A stretch of 32,846 bases of DNA from Candidatus Woesearchaeota archaeon (GTDB lineage Archaea > Nanobdellota > Nanobdellia > Woesearchaeales > JAHJEM01): assembly GCA_016929855.1 (NCBI GenBank), contig JAFGHY010000005.1:1-32846 (forward strand). The letters are read 5' to 3'. The notes beneath the pieces were generated by a model. It was not told where the DNA came from and made no database searches. It was given only the letters and a program-made list of their open reading frames with translations. Shown here piece by piece: positions 15,927-24,488 of this stretch; the stretch's first letter is position 1, and each line of letters begins with the position of its first letter. Both the position numbers and the translations under genes were made by a program.

Positions 15927-17624
15927 ATGCGACCTTCAGAAAAAGAATTACAAACACTTGAGGAAATAATCAGACTTTCTGAATCACTCAAAGCAAGCCA
16001 AAGCTCTGCCGACAACTTCAACAGCTCTTCTGCCAATGACTGGCTTCAGAACATATATTCTGCTGTACAGAATCTTGCAGGTCATTACGCACCAATCCTT
16101 GCCTTGACCAGGCCGGAAATCCTTGATGCATTGCATGTAATCCAGGAATTTGTCGTCGATATATCAACATCAGTGCTGTTCTCTGATGAAAACAGAGGAT
16201 ACAATATCAATGGAAGATACAATGTAAACAGCAGGCCGGCAGGCCGGCAGATCAGAGAATTGTCAGAGAGTATCTACAGTACTATTAGTGAATTCACAAG
16301 TCCGAGTGCGCGCCAGAGTCTGCCTAATTTCGTGCTTGATCACATGCCTTGCAATCAAAGCAAATCCAAGAGCCCAGATTATTATAATACTCTGGAGAAA
16401 GGCACGCAGGTCTCGCATAAGTCAGACAGCAGATCCAGGTTGGACTCGTGCAAGCAGGAGTTTAACAGGCAGAGAGGACATTCAGATATTCTATTAAGTC
16501 TTCGTCCTACCGCAAGCCTTGATTTGAGGAATGAAATTTCTGTGCAGCTTCAGAAGATGCTGGGCACAAGAGTGTCTGCGTACTCTCACATCCCCTATCT
16601 CAGGATTCAAGCAGGGTTAGGGGATGAACAGTCAATTTTGAGGTTGTTTAACCAAAAAAGAATTGTTTCAGATTACTTTTCTGCTGATAAGAGGGAGGTT
16701 CTTGGTAATGCAGAGACTTCTCAATTGTATTTTAGTCCTAAACCAATTTTGTCCCGGCGTGCAAGGATGAGAAAGAGCATGATGCTGTGGAATCTAAAGA
16801 ATATTGGAGTGTATGATGCTCACGCTTTCACTAGGGGTGCTGGTTCAATTGTGCTTGTGCTGGATACAGGCGCAGACTATAACCACAATGAGATCAAGCA
16901 TGCATTTGGTGATGAAAAGGGCTATAATTTTATTGCAGGAAACTCCAATCCCTTGGATGGTGATGGGCATGGAACGCACGTTTCAGGGACCATTGCGGGT
17001 ATTGATACTGGTGTCGCGCCTGAAGCTGGATTGCTGGCAGGCAAGGTTCTGTCAGACGATGGTTGGGGCAGTGAAGCAGATATTCTTGAAGGTGTGGAGT
17101 ACGGTATTGACAAGGGTGTTGACGTCATCAGCTTGAGCTTGGATGGTGAGGGTTACAGCAGGGCTAGCGAACTGGTCTTCAGGGCCGCTTACGATCAGGG
17201 CATAGTCGTTTGTGCTGCGGCAGGCAATGACCATTACGGCTTGGGAGATGATCCTTACAACTATCCTGCTAGCTATGAGGGCGTGTTGAGTATTGCTGCT
17301 GTTGACATAAACAACGAGCACGCTGACTTCAGCCAGGTTAATGACAGGGTTGACATCAGTGCGCCTGGAGTCAATATTAGGAGTTGTCTGCCTGGAAACA
17401 GGTACGCGGATTACTCCGGGACTAGTATGGCAACGCCTCATGTAAGCGGCGTGATGGCTCTTGCGAGGTCTCTTGATTCTGGATTGGGTAATTGTGACTT
17501 GGAGCAGATGCTCTTGTACACGTGCAAGGACATCGGTGATTCGGCAAATATGTTCGGTCACGGTCTGATACAAGCAGACCAATTGGTTGACCTTGTCAAG
17601 GAAGCAATGGAGGAAGTTGTATGA
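15927..17624 (+). CDS. Intracellular subtilisin-like serine protease (S8) with novel N-terminal region and I9-like pro-region
   Basis: Catalytic motifs VLDTGADYNHNEI (D), DGHGTHVSGTIAG (H), AAAGND (oxyanion N), YSGTSMATPHVSGVMALA (S). No signal peptide. Confidence 0.93.
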   Translation: MRPSEKELQTLEEIIRLSESLKASQSSADNFNSSSANDWLQNIYSAVQNLAGHYAPILALTRPEILDALHVIQEFVVDISTSVLFSDENRGYNINGRYNVNSRPAGRQIRELSESIYSTISEFTSPSARQSLPNFVLDHMPCNQSKSKSPDYYNTLEKGTQVSHKSDSRSRLDSCKQEFNRQRGHSDILLSLRPTASLDLRNEISVQLQKMLGTRVSAYSHIPYLRIQAGLGDEQSILRLFNQKRIVSDYFSADKREVLGNAETSQLYFSPKPILSRRARMRKSMMLWNLKNIGVYDAHAFTRGAGSIVLVLDTGADYNHNEIKHAFGDEKGYNFIAGNSNPLDGDGHGTHVSGTIAGIDTGVAPEAGLLAGKVLSDDGWGSEADILEGVEYGIDKGVDVISLSLDGEGYSRASELVFRAAYDQGIVVCAAAGNDHYGLGDDPYNYPASYEGVLSIAAVDINNEHADFSQVNDRVDISAPGVNIRSCLPGNRYADYSGTSMATPHVSGVMALARSLDSGLGNCDLEQMLLYTCKDIGDSANMFGHGLIQADQLVDLVKEAMEEVV

Positions 17625-17965
17625 ACAAAAAAAATGTGGACGAACAAAATATGGAAGCAGGCAAAGGTAGTAGTACAAGCAGTGATGAAAGCGCAGGGAA
17701 TCTAGAAACATACATTATAGAATATCAAGGGGATATACTGGAACAGATTAAAGTGCATCTTCAGAATGCTGGATTGGTTGAAGTGCACAAGCGAGAAAAA
17801 GCAGTACACCCGCACTATGTATGCTTTGACTATGCTAACCTTGTTGTTGCGAGAATTCAAGGTGTTGAGCAGTCTTCAATGCTTGAGAAACTGGCTAAGG
17901 AATACAGATCTTCCGAGCATGAACGGGTCAGGGTTTATATTCCCAAAGAATTTAGGAAAATGTGA
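17621..17965 (+). CDS. Small protein coupled to subtilase; possible I9/propeptide-like inhibitor
   Basis: ATGA overlap with the subtilase stop; ETYIIEYQGDILEQIKVHLQNAGLVEVHKREKAVHPHYVCFDYANLVVARIQGVEQSSMLEKLAKEYRSSEHERVRVYIPKEF fits a beta-alpha-beta-beta-alpha-beta pattern. Confidence 0.65.
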   Translation: MNKKNVDEQNMEAGKGSSTSSDESAGNLETYIIEYQGDILEQIKVHLQNAGLVEVHKREKAVHPHYVCFDYANLVVARIQGVEQSSMLEKLAKEYRSSEHERVRVYIPKEFRKM

Positions 17966-17997
17966 ATTAAAAAGATAAGAAAATTCAAAAAAAGATA

Positions 17998-18948
17998 TTA
18001 TGAAGATTTTGGAACGCAGCAGACGCATTCGCATCTTACATCAAAGATATAACCAAGATTTTCTTCATTCTGCTTGCAAGCATCCTCGCCGAGTGTATTG
18101 GCAATCCTTCCTCCAAGTTCTGCACATCCATTTGCAGTAGGACCTTGCAGAGTATCTCCTTAGTCTATGATATTTTCAGAGTCGATATTTTCAGTGTCTA
18201 TGATGTTCGTGCTTGTTACTTTCCATCCGTCTATCATAACTTCATATCTTTTTGTCTCATCAACAGACCACTTCTCCAGACTGACTTGCCAGCATCCTGG
18301 GCAGAATGCAGCAATAACTTCCACAACTGTCATGCCATACTCTGCACCAACAGAATTTACAGCCATTTCTGCTGCCTGAAGCTCCTCTGTGTTCAGCTCC
18401 CATGCTCTCACGCAAGCTTGTGCATCTTCATTCCATGTGTAGCCTGCAGGTCCAAGGCATCCGTGCTCGTCGCGCTGGCCTCCTATCAACCCGTTGTCAA
18501 GCGCATTATCATCCTGCTCAACAGTCTCATTGACTGCCTCTACAAAGGATCTGCCGTCTGGAGTGGTACATTGTCTTGGATAGGATTCCATGACAGGATA
18601 TCCTGCTTCCTCACATTCGACGAAGCTGTCAACGTTTTCTGAAGCCCAGACTTTCTTGTTTGTGCATTTGTTGTCAAGACACATGCAGTCTTCTGCACTG
18701 TAGGCTGCCAGCGCCTCGTACTGCAATGTGCAAGCCAGGGCAGGATTAGGTTGTTTGATTGATTCCTTATTGACGCAATTCTGTGGATGGCAAACAGGTT
18801 CAGGAACGCAGTCAGAGTCTTTTTCGCAGTATGAAGCGTCAGCATTTATTTCAGTTACCTTGCATCCTGTCAGCAAAACTGATGCAAAAACAGAAGCTAT
18901 CACAAGCATTAAAGTCCATTTTTTTGTTGTTGTTTTCATCGTTACCAT
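17998..18948 (-). pseudogene. Cys-rich lipoprotein gene interrupted by an in-frame TAA (18160-18162)
   Basis: Lipobox LLTGC; 262-aa ORF, then in the same frame after TAA: GDTLQGPTANGCAELGGRIANTLGEDACKQNEENLGYIFDVRCECVCCVPKSS* ending at 17998. Confidence 0.65.
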
Positions 18949-19090
18949 CTCTTTTTCAGTCTATTTGACTTTGTATGACCAGTATAGGTTGATGTTGTAT
19001 TTAAATCTTGTTTACACTTTAGAAATGGTTGAAGTTATCTTAACCTTACTAATAAAAAAATCTTTGGTGAAATTATTTCATGAAATAAGC

Positions 19091-19720
19091 TCATTTATAA
19101 ACATCGTTGACTTTCATGTACCAGACATACATGTCCAACTCTGCAGGGGTTATGTCAAGTTTTCTTGCGACAGTATTGAATTTTTCTTCTATTTCAAGGT
19201 AGATTTTTCTTGACAGTGCTTTTGGTTTTTCCCGCAGCAGGCCATAGTCTACCATCATGCTGAGAACGTGTCTGTCAAGGATTGCAAGATTCTTTGCTCC
19301 AGTGTTTCGCAGGAAATGAGATGCTTCCTTGTAACCAAGGCCTTTGATGCTCATGACAATCCATTCCCTGGCTTCATGCTCTCCCAGCTCATTCACCTTG
19401 CCCTTTAGGACAGGTATATGCGGTCTGGCTTCGACAATGAACCTTGTTTTGTTGTTGTGAAAGCGGTGCTTGTGCTTAATTATTACTTTTGTTATTTCAT
19501 CAGGTGCTTTGTTTGCAAAACCCTCTGCACCTAATTCATCTTGTATCTTTATTGCTGTTTCCTGCTTTGAGTTGGCCGTCAGAATGCAGAAGCAAAGCTC
19601 TGAGAACCATTGTTTTTCGTCTAGATTTTTGTACTGGTGGAATCTTGCAAGCCCTTCTGTAACTTTCTCTTTTACAGGGCTGTTCTTCAGTTTTTCAACT
19701 TCTTCTATTAGTCGTTTCAT
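19091..19720 (-). CDS. ogg: Archaeal-type 8-oxoguanine DNA glycosylase/lyase (Ogg2)
   Basis: CFCILTANSKQETA, HhH IKGLGYKEASHFLRNTG, catalytic Asp region LAILDRHVLSMM. Confidence 0.88.
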   Translation of the reverse strand: MKRLIEEVEKLKNSPVKEKVTEGLARFHQYKNLDEKQWFSELCFCILTANSKQETAIKIQDELGAEGFANKAPDEITKVIIKHKHRFHNNKTRFIVEARPHIPVLKGKVNELGEHEAREWIVMSIKGLGYKEASHFLRNTGAKNLAILDRHVLSMMVDYGLLREKPKALSRKIYLEIEEKFNTVARKLDITPAELDMYVWYMKVNDVYK

Positions 19721-19727
19721 TTTCCAA

Positions 19728-20450
19728 TCATTCTTTTTTCATGTAAAATTGTCTTTTCTTTTCTGAAAAATGCTCAATTGCATACCTGAGCATTGTCCTT
19801 GGCATTTGCTGGTAATTCTTCTTCAGGAATTCTTCCTCAACCTTAATGTCACGCTTGCCAATCTCTCTCAGCATCCACCCTACTGCCTTGTGTATCAGGT
19901 CGTGGTCATCATTAAGCAGGATTTCTGCTATCTTGAGGGCGTGTTCAAAATCATTGTTCCTTATGAATTCAAAACAGCTGATTATTGAGATCCTTCTTTC
20001 CCACATGCTTTTGCTCTTAGCGAGCCTGTATAATGTCAGGTGCTCTAAAGGATCATGATTACGGATGAACTTTCCAACTATCCTGTGGGCTGTGCAGTCA
20101 ACAAGGTCCCAGTTGTTTATGCTTCTGGTATTCTTCAGGTAGAATTCATATATCCTTTTACGTTCATCAAATTGGGTCTTGTCGTATTTATTAATAAGTA
20201 TGAATAGTCCGGTCATGCGACTTTCGTGTTCTTTTGCAGCCAGGAGTTTTTGGATTTCGGGAAGTGTCAATGCAGTGTATTTCTTGGCTATCTGCCTTTG
20301 TTGGCCCATTGTCAGTCCCAGGAATTTGTCTCCCTCTCCGTAGTCTCCTTTTCCTGTCTTGAAGTATCTGGAACATGATTCTGCTCGGATATTGTCTTTT
20401 AATCTGTGAAGGTCTTTTGTTACATTTACTGCAAATGGTTGTTCAGTCAT
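19728..20450 (-). CDS. AlkD-like DNA alkylation repair protein (HEAT-like)
   Basis: YFKTGKGDYGEGDKFLGLTMGQQRQIAKKY, NNWDLVDCTAHRIVGKF, HDLIHKAVGWMLREIGKRD. Confidence 0.9.
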   Translation of the reverse strand: MTEQPFAVNVTKDLHRLKDNIRAESCSRYFKTGKGDYGEGDKFLGLTMGQQRQIAKKYTALTLPEIQKLLAAKEHESRMTGLFILINKYDKTQFDERKRIYEFYLKNTRSINNWDLVDCTAHRIVGKFIRNHDPLEHLTLYRLAKSKSMWERRISIISCFEFIRNNDFEHALKIAEILLNDDHDLIHKAVGWMLREIGKRDIKVEEEFLKKNYQQMPRTMLRYAIEHFSEKKRQFYMKKE

Positions 20451-20540
20451 AGTAATGAGAACAAATAAAAATAATAAAAAACTTGTGTAAGCATAGCTAG
20501 TGCTTGAGATTATAGCATGTTACAGGAGTGTATTGTGCTA

Positions 20541-21103
20541 TTATATCTTACCTACCATGTCCATTCCTGGCTTAAGGGTCGTCCCCCCTTTCTTCCAGCT
20601 GGCAGGGCATACTTCTCCTTTATGGTCTCGGACGAACTGGGCTGCTTCTATCTTCCTTAGAAGCTCATCTGCACTCCTGCCTATGCTGTTGTCGTGCACT
20701 TCGTAGGCTTTCAGGATGCCTTCAGGGTCTATTATGAACGTCCCTCGCAGGCTCAATCCTGCGTCGTATATGTACGTCTGGTAGTCCTTTGAAATCTGTC
20801 CTGTCGGGTCTGCCAGCATCGGAAACTTGATTTTCTTGATTGTTGGAGAGTTGTCCCACCATGCCTTGTGCACGAATTCTGTGTCTGTGCTTACACTCAT
20901 GATCTCAACCCCTAGTTTCTGGAATTCCTGGTACTTGTCCGCCAACTCTCCGAGCTCTGTGGGCACACGAATGTGAAGTCTGCAGGGTAGAAGAAGAGCA
21001 CTACCCACTTTCCTTTGTAGTCTTCAAGACTGATTGTCTTGAATTCATTGTTGTGGAACGCTTTTGTTACAAACTGCGGTGCTTTTTCGTTTATGCATAT
21101 CAT
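20541..21103 (-). pseudogene. Peroxiredoxin (AhpC/Prx family) split by an apparent 1-nt frameshift
   Basis: Frame 1 [48 protein letters not shown] continues in another frame as [34 protein letters not shown]...GMDMVGKI. Confidence 0.85.
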
Positions 21104-21263
21104 TGTTTTACCTCCTGCTGCTTGTTTGTCAGATTATGATTTTCAGTCAATGCCACCTAGCGAACCTTAGAATAAACTTTGAGATTACATATCGCACAGT
21201 TGTGTTACTCATCGAGATTCTCAGCAATGTGAGCGTGGCATTGAAAGATATGTTTTTTTGTGC

Positions 21264-21878
21264 TTATTTCTTTGCCACTAAAAAGTTCTTGTTGACCTGT
21301 TCCCAATTGATAACCTGAAAGAATGCTTCAATATAGTCTGGCCTTTTGTTCTGGTACTTGAGATAGTATGCGTGCTCCCAGACATCAAGCATCAATATAG
21401 GTGTCTGGCCTTCAGTGTAAGGACTGTCTTGGTTTGCTGTGCTCGTTATTGCCAGCTCCCTGTTCTTGTCGACAACAAGCCAGGCCCATCCGCTTCCGAA
21501 CCTGGTTGCTGCTGCACTGGTGAATTCACTCTTAAAGCTCTCGAAGTCTTTCCACTTCGCCTTTATTGCTTCTGCAACAGGTCCTTGAAAAGGCACGTCT
21601 TTCTTCAGGACTTTCCAGAACATCGTGTGGTTTAGGTGGCCGCCGCCGTTATTTCGGACTGCTGTCCTGATGTTTTCAGGCACTGAATTGATGTTTGTTA
21701 TGATTTCTTCGACGGTCTTTGCCTGAAGTTCCGGCTGGTCTTTCAGTGCAGCGTTTAACTTGTTAAAGTATGCCTGATGGTGCTTGCTGTAGTGGATTTC
21801 CATTGTTCGCGCGTCTATGTGTGGTTCAAGTGCAGCATAGTCATATCCTAATGGTTCCAATTCGTTTATTTTTGTCAT
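21264..21878 (-). CDS. sod: Fe/Mn superoxide dismutase
   Basis: [72 protein letters not shown]. Confidence 0.96.
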   Translation of the reverse strand: MTKINELEPLGYDYAALEPHIDARTMEIHYSKHHQAYFNKLNAALKDQPELQAKTVEEIITNINSVPENIRTAVRNNGGGHLNHTMFWKVLKKDVPFQGPVAEAIKAKWKDFESFKSEFTSAAATRFGSGWAWLVVDKNRELAITSTANQDSPYTEGQTPILMLDVWEHAYYLKYQNKRPDYIEAFFQVINWEQVNKNFLVAKK

Positions 21879-21882
21879 AATA

Positions 21883-21948
21883 TCACCTCGCGTTAAATTG
21901 TGTTTGTCTGGTAACTGGTTTTGTTCTGCTCATTTTTGTTCTGCTCAT
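21883..21948 (-). CDS. Putative 21-aa leader ORF upstream of SOD
   Basis: [21 protein letters not shown] with its TGA inside the SOD SD (GAGGTGA); 5' end formed by a tandem 15-mer. Confidence 0.3.
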   Translation of the reverse strand: MSRTKMSRTKPVTRQTQFNAR

Positions 21949-21962
21949 GTCTGAATTAGGCA

Positions 21963-22340
21963 CTATCTGCATTTCTTGCAGGTTCCGTAGAACATTATGT
22001 TCACATACTCAACATTGTCTCCTTCTGGTTTAACATTGTTTAGTGCATGCTCAGTAAGTTTGTCCTGAAATAAGTCTTTTATCTCTCCGCATTTCTTACA
22101 TATGAAATGCTGGTGATTCTTGACAGTAGCCTCGAACCTGTAGCCATTACTGGCCCTGAATCTTGTGATCTGCCCGTTTTCTGCGAGATGGTTGAGGTTC
22201 CTGTACACTGTTGCAAGGGTTATTGTTGGGATTTCCTTGCTCACTTCCTTGTATACTTGCTCTGCGCTTGCATGATTTTTGGCCTCCTTCAGATATTCTA
22301 GGATTTTCATTCTTTGGACTGTGTTTCTTGTTTTCTTCAT
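21963..22340 (-). CDS. Fur/PerR family metalloregulator
   Basis: MKKTRNTVQRMKILEYLKEAKNHASAEQVYKEVSKEIPTITLATVYRNLNHLAENG, HQHFICKKCGEI, FYGTCKKC; AGGTG SD before ATG 22340. Confidence 0.92.
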   Translation of the reverse strand: MKKTRNTVQRMKILEYLKEAKNHASAEQVYKEVSKEIPTITLATVYRNLNHLAENGQITRFRASNGYRFEATVKNHQHFICKKCGEIKDLFQDKLTEHALNNVKPEGDNVEYVNIMFYGTCKKCR

Positions 22341-22407
22341 TTTTACACCTTCTTTCAAGGTTTTTTACCCTGATTCCTTAAGCTTTCAGTTAGCATTTAT
22401 TTATCAT

Positions 22408-22428
22408 TTAGTAATAATTATTATTAGA
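22408..22428. promoter_or_regulatory. Fur/PerR-box-like palindrome
   Basis: TTAGTAATAATTATTATTAGA with perfect core TAATAATTATTA (22412-22423), upstream of the Fur/PerR gene. Confidence 0.45.
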
Positions 22429-22501
22429 GATATATTATTAATATATAAACCTTTCGGTGTCCTGCCGATAGGAATATAAATGCTCAGTACACCCTAATAT
22501 C

Positions 22502-23095
22502 ATGCATGTCTATCTCCAGAGCACAGAATACACGACTGCCGCCTCAAGCTTGATGATGGTGCTGAACCATTTCAATCCAAAGTTCTTGCTGTCTAGAGAG
22601 AATGAATTCAGGATATGGCAGGAGTCTGCCAACCTTCCAGTGAGGGCCAGCAGCATATACGGTCTTGCAGTATTCGCGAAGCGGAAAGGACTTAATCCAA
22701 GGATTGTGTTGGAAGAGAAGGAGTTCGACTTCCCAGATTACAGGTTCAAGAAATATCCGAAGCAGGACATTGACCATGCGAAGTTCATGTCAAAATTGCA
22801 CCACAAACGAGCTGTTGACTTGGGAATCCTGATAATAAAGAGGGAGTTCGACTTTGAATTCGTGAAAAGAACTGCCCGACAGAATCCAATAATGCTAAGG
22901 GTAAATGCAGGAGTGCTTCGCGACAGCAAGGCAACCTCTAATTATATCATAGTGTTCAAGAACGGCAAGGAAGGCCTTACAATAATGGACCCCATCAAAG
23001 GCCGAAGCATCGTGGACATGAAACTTCTTGAGAAGGCCTTTGAGACACTGTGGAAGAAGAAAAAAAGAGACCACAGGATGATAGTGTTTGAGTAG
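22502..23095 (+). CDS. Peptidase C39-like protein lacking the canonical nucleophile Cys
   Basis: MHVYLQSTEYTTAASSLMMVLNHF aligns by eye to the YTCGPASLLM-type motif; YIIVFKNGKEGLTIMDPIKGRSIVDM matches the C39 His/Asp region. Confidence 0.65.
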   Translation: MHVYLQSTEYTTAASSLMMVLNHFNPKFLLSRENEFRIWQESANLPVRASSIYGLAVFAKRKGLNPRIVLEEKEFDFPDYRFKKYPKQDIDHAKFMSKLHHKRAVDLGILIIKREFDFEFVKRTARQNPIMLRVNAGVLRDSKATSNYIIVFKNGKEGLTIMDPIKGRSIVDMKLLEKAFETLWKKKKRDHRMIVFE

Positions 23096-23121
23096 TTACT
23101 CTTTTTTGCACAATAAAAAAA

Positions 23122-23259
23122 TTTTTACTACTTGTAATCGGAATGTATTGCCTTTTCTCTTCGAGAAAAGGAGATTCAATCTACGCAGCCCAAAAATCTG
23201 CTTGCAGTTTTTGGGCTGCCTATTATTTTTGTATAAATTTAAATTAGAAGTAGTAAAAA
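23122..23259. repeat. Double-hairpin dispersed element, copy B, with terminal inverted repeats
   Basis: ACTACTTGTAAT (23127-23138) and ATTAGAAGTAGT (23243-23254); hairpin 1 23151-23171; hairpin 2 23185-23219; homologous to 4191-4320. Confidence 0.85.
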
Positions 23260-23279
23260 AATTGGATTAACAAATAATA

Positions 23280-24488
23280 TCAATTCATGCTTTTGCTCAA
23301 TTCATACTCTTCCAACACTAGCGCATCAATCCTGTCCAAATCCTTGACACCATAGAACCTGCCATTACCTATATCGACTATCTGCCTACCGAGCTTCTCA
23401 CCTTCCTCGTCCAAACTAATCCCCAACATACTGACTGTTATGCCTTCTTCGCGAGCCCTACCGACTGCCTGCAGGGTTGCTTTTTTAGGCTTCTGTCCTT
23501 TTGTAGGCATGGCATCAGTGATTATGACGAGATGTTTTGTCTCTCTTGTGCCGGGGAACACTTCAATTGCCTTGTCTATAGCTTTGCTTATGTCCGTCTC
23601 CTGACCCGCACGAATCTTGGCGAGCTCCTCAAGAATGAGCGGGAAGTCTTTGGTAGGCGGGATGACGCTCTTTACTTCGCTGTCGAACACTATCAGTCCT
23701 GATTTGTTCTTGTCGGTTATTGCTTTGAATGCGAGGGCAATTCCTGCACGTTTTGACATGCTGATCTTCTGGCCTTTCATGCTGCCGCTGCTGTCCATCG
23801 CAAATATGACGCTTATGCTTCCCTTGCTTTCCCTCGTGACAGCTATTAAATCATCTTTCTCCACACTCTTGTGGTTGCGCTTGATGCCTCGCCGAATGCT
23901 TTGCCTCACGCTCACGTCCCTGTATCTGTGGTTCTTGAAAAGCTCGTAGTCTTTCTTGTCGCCATAATGTGTCTGTTTGTGCTCCTTGCGCTCCCCGAAA
24001 CCCTTTGGGACTATCTTCTCTATCTCTTCTACGTACATGATCAGCTCGCAGAGTTTGTAGCCTTTGCGCGTTATACGCCCGTACTTGTCTAGGTACTTGT
24101 TCTCCTGCAGGGATTTTATGCGCTGGCCAATCCTGTCCTTCAATTCTCTTTGAAATTCTGGGATGTTTATGTTCCTTTCAACATAGCCTGGCTCGTATCC
24201 TGTCAGCTCTCTGATGATGCTCTGACCCATTATGCGCTCTGCATTCTTGTAGTCCTGGACGAGCTGTTCGAACATCAGGTCTGGCGTGAAACTGCCTAGG
24301 CCTTGACTGATGCTTTCAGTTATCAGCTTGCCGTCGTCGACTTTGTCCTTGTCGCCTTCCAGCACGCTCTTCATGAGCTTGTCATCCTCGTCGCTCTGCC
24401 CCAGGCTTCCAGAAAGCTCTTCTATGGGACTTGCTCTTTCAATGCTTATGGGCTTGTCCTCAGAAGGGCTGTCACCCGGCACCGGCAC
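23280..24488 (-). CDS. VWA-domain protein (MoxR partner)
   Basis: MIDAS VIFAMDSSGSMKGQKIS, HLVIITDAMPTKG; overlaps moxR by 17 bp. Confidence 0.88.
   Translation of the reverse strand: MPVPGDSPSEDKPISIERASPIEELSGSLGQSDEDDKLMKSVLEGDKDKVDDGKLITESISQGLGSFTPDLMFEQLVQDYKNAERIMGQSIIRELTGYEPGYVERNINIPEFQRELKDRIGQRIKSLQENKYLDKYGRITRKGYKLCELIMYVEEIEKIVPKGFGERKEHKQTHYGDKKDYELFKNHRYRDVSVRQSIRRGIKRNHKSVEKDDLIAVTRESKGSISVIFAMDSSGSMKGQKISMSKRAGIALAFKAITDKNKSGLIVFDSEVKSVIPPTKDFPLILEELAKIRAGQETDISKAIDKAIEVFPGTRETKHLVIITDAMPTKGQKPKKATLQAVGRAREEGITVSMLGISLDEEGEKLGRQIVDIGNGRFYGVKDLDRIDALVLEEYELSKSMN

Noticed and set aside
17052-17711. 219-aa minus ORF opposite the subtilase
   Set aside because: Antisense to the conserved catalytic domain; no independent coding evidence.
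18145-18642. 165-aa plus ORF opposite the lipoprotein gene
   Set aside because: Antisense; the minus frame has a signal peptide, lipobox and Cys pattern.
20495-20540. Small inverted repeats (AAGCA..TGCTT, ATAGCA..TGCTAT) between the AlkD-like and peroxiredoxin genes
   Set aside because: Short stems of 5-6 bp in AT-rich DNA; expected by chance, at most a weak terminator.
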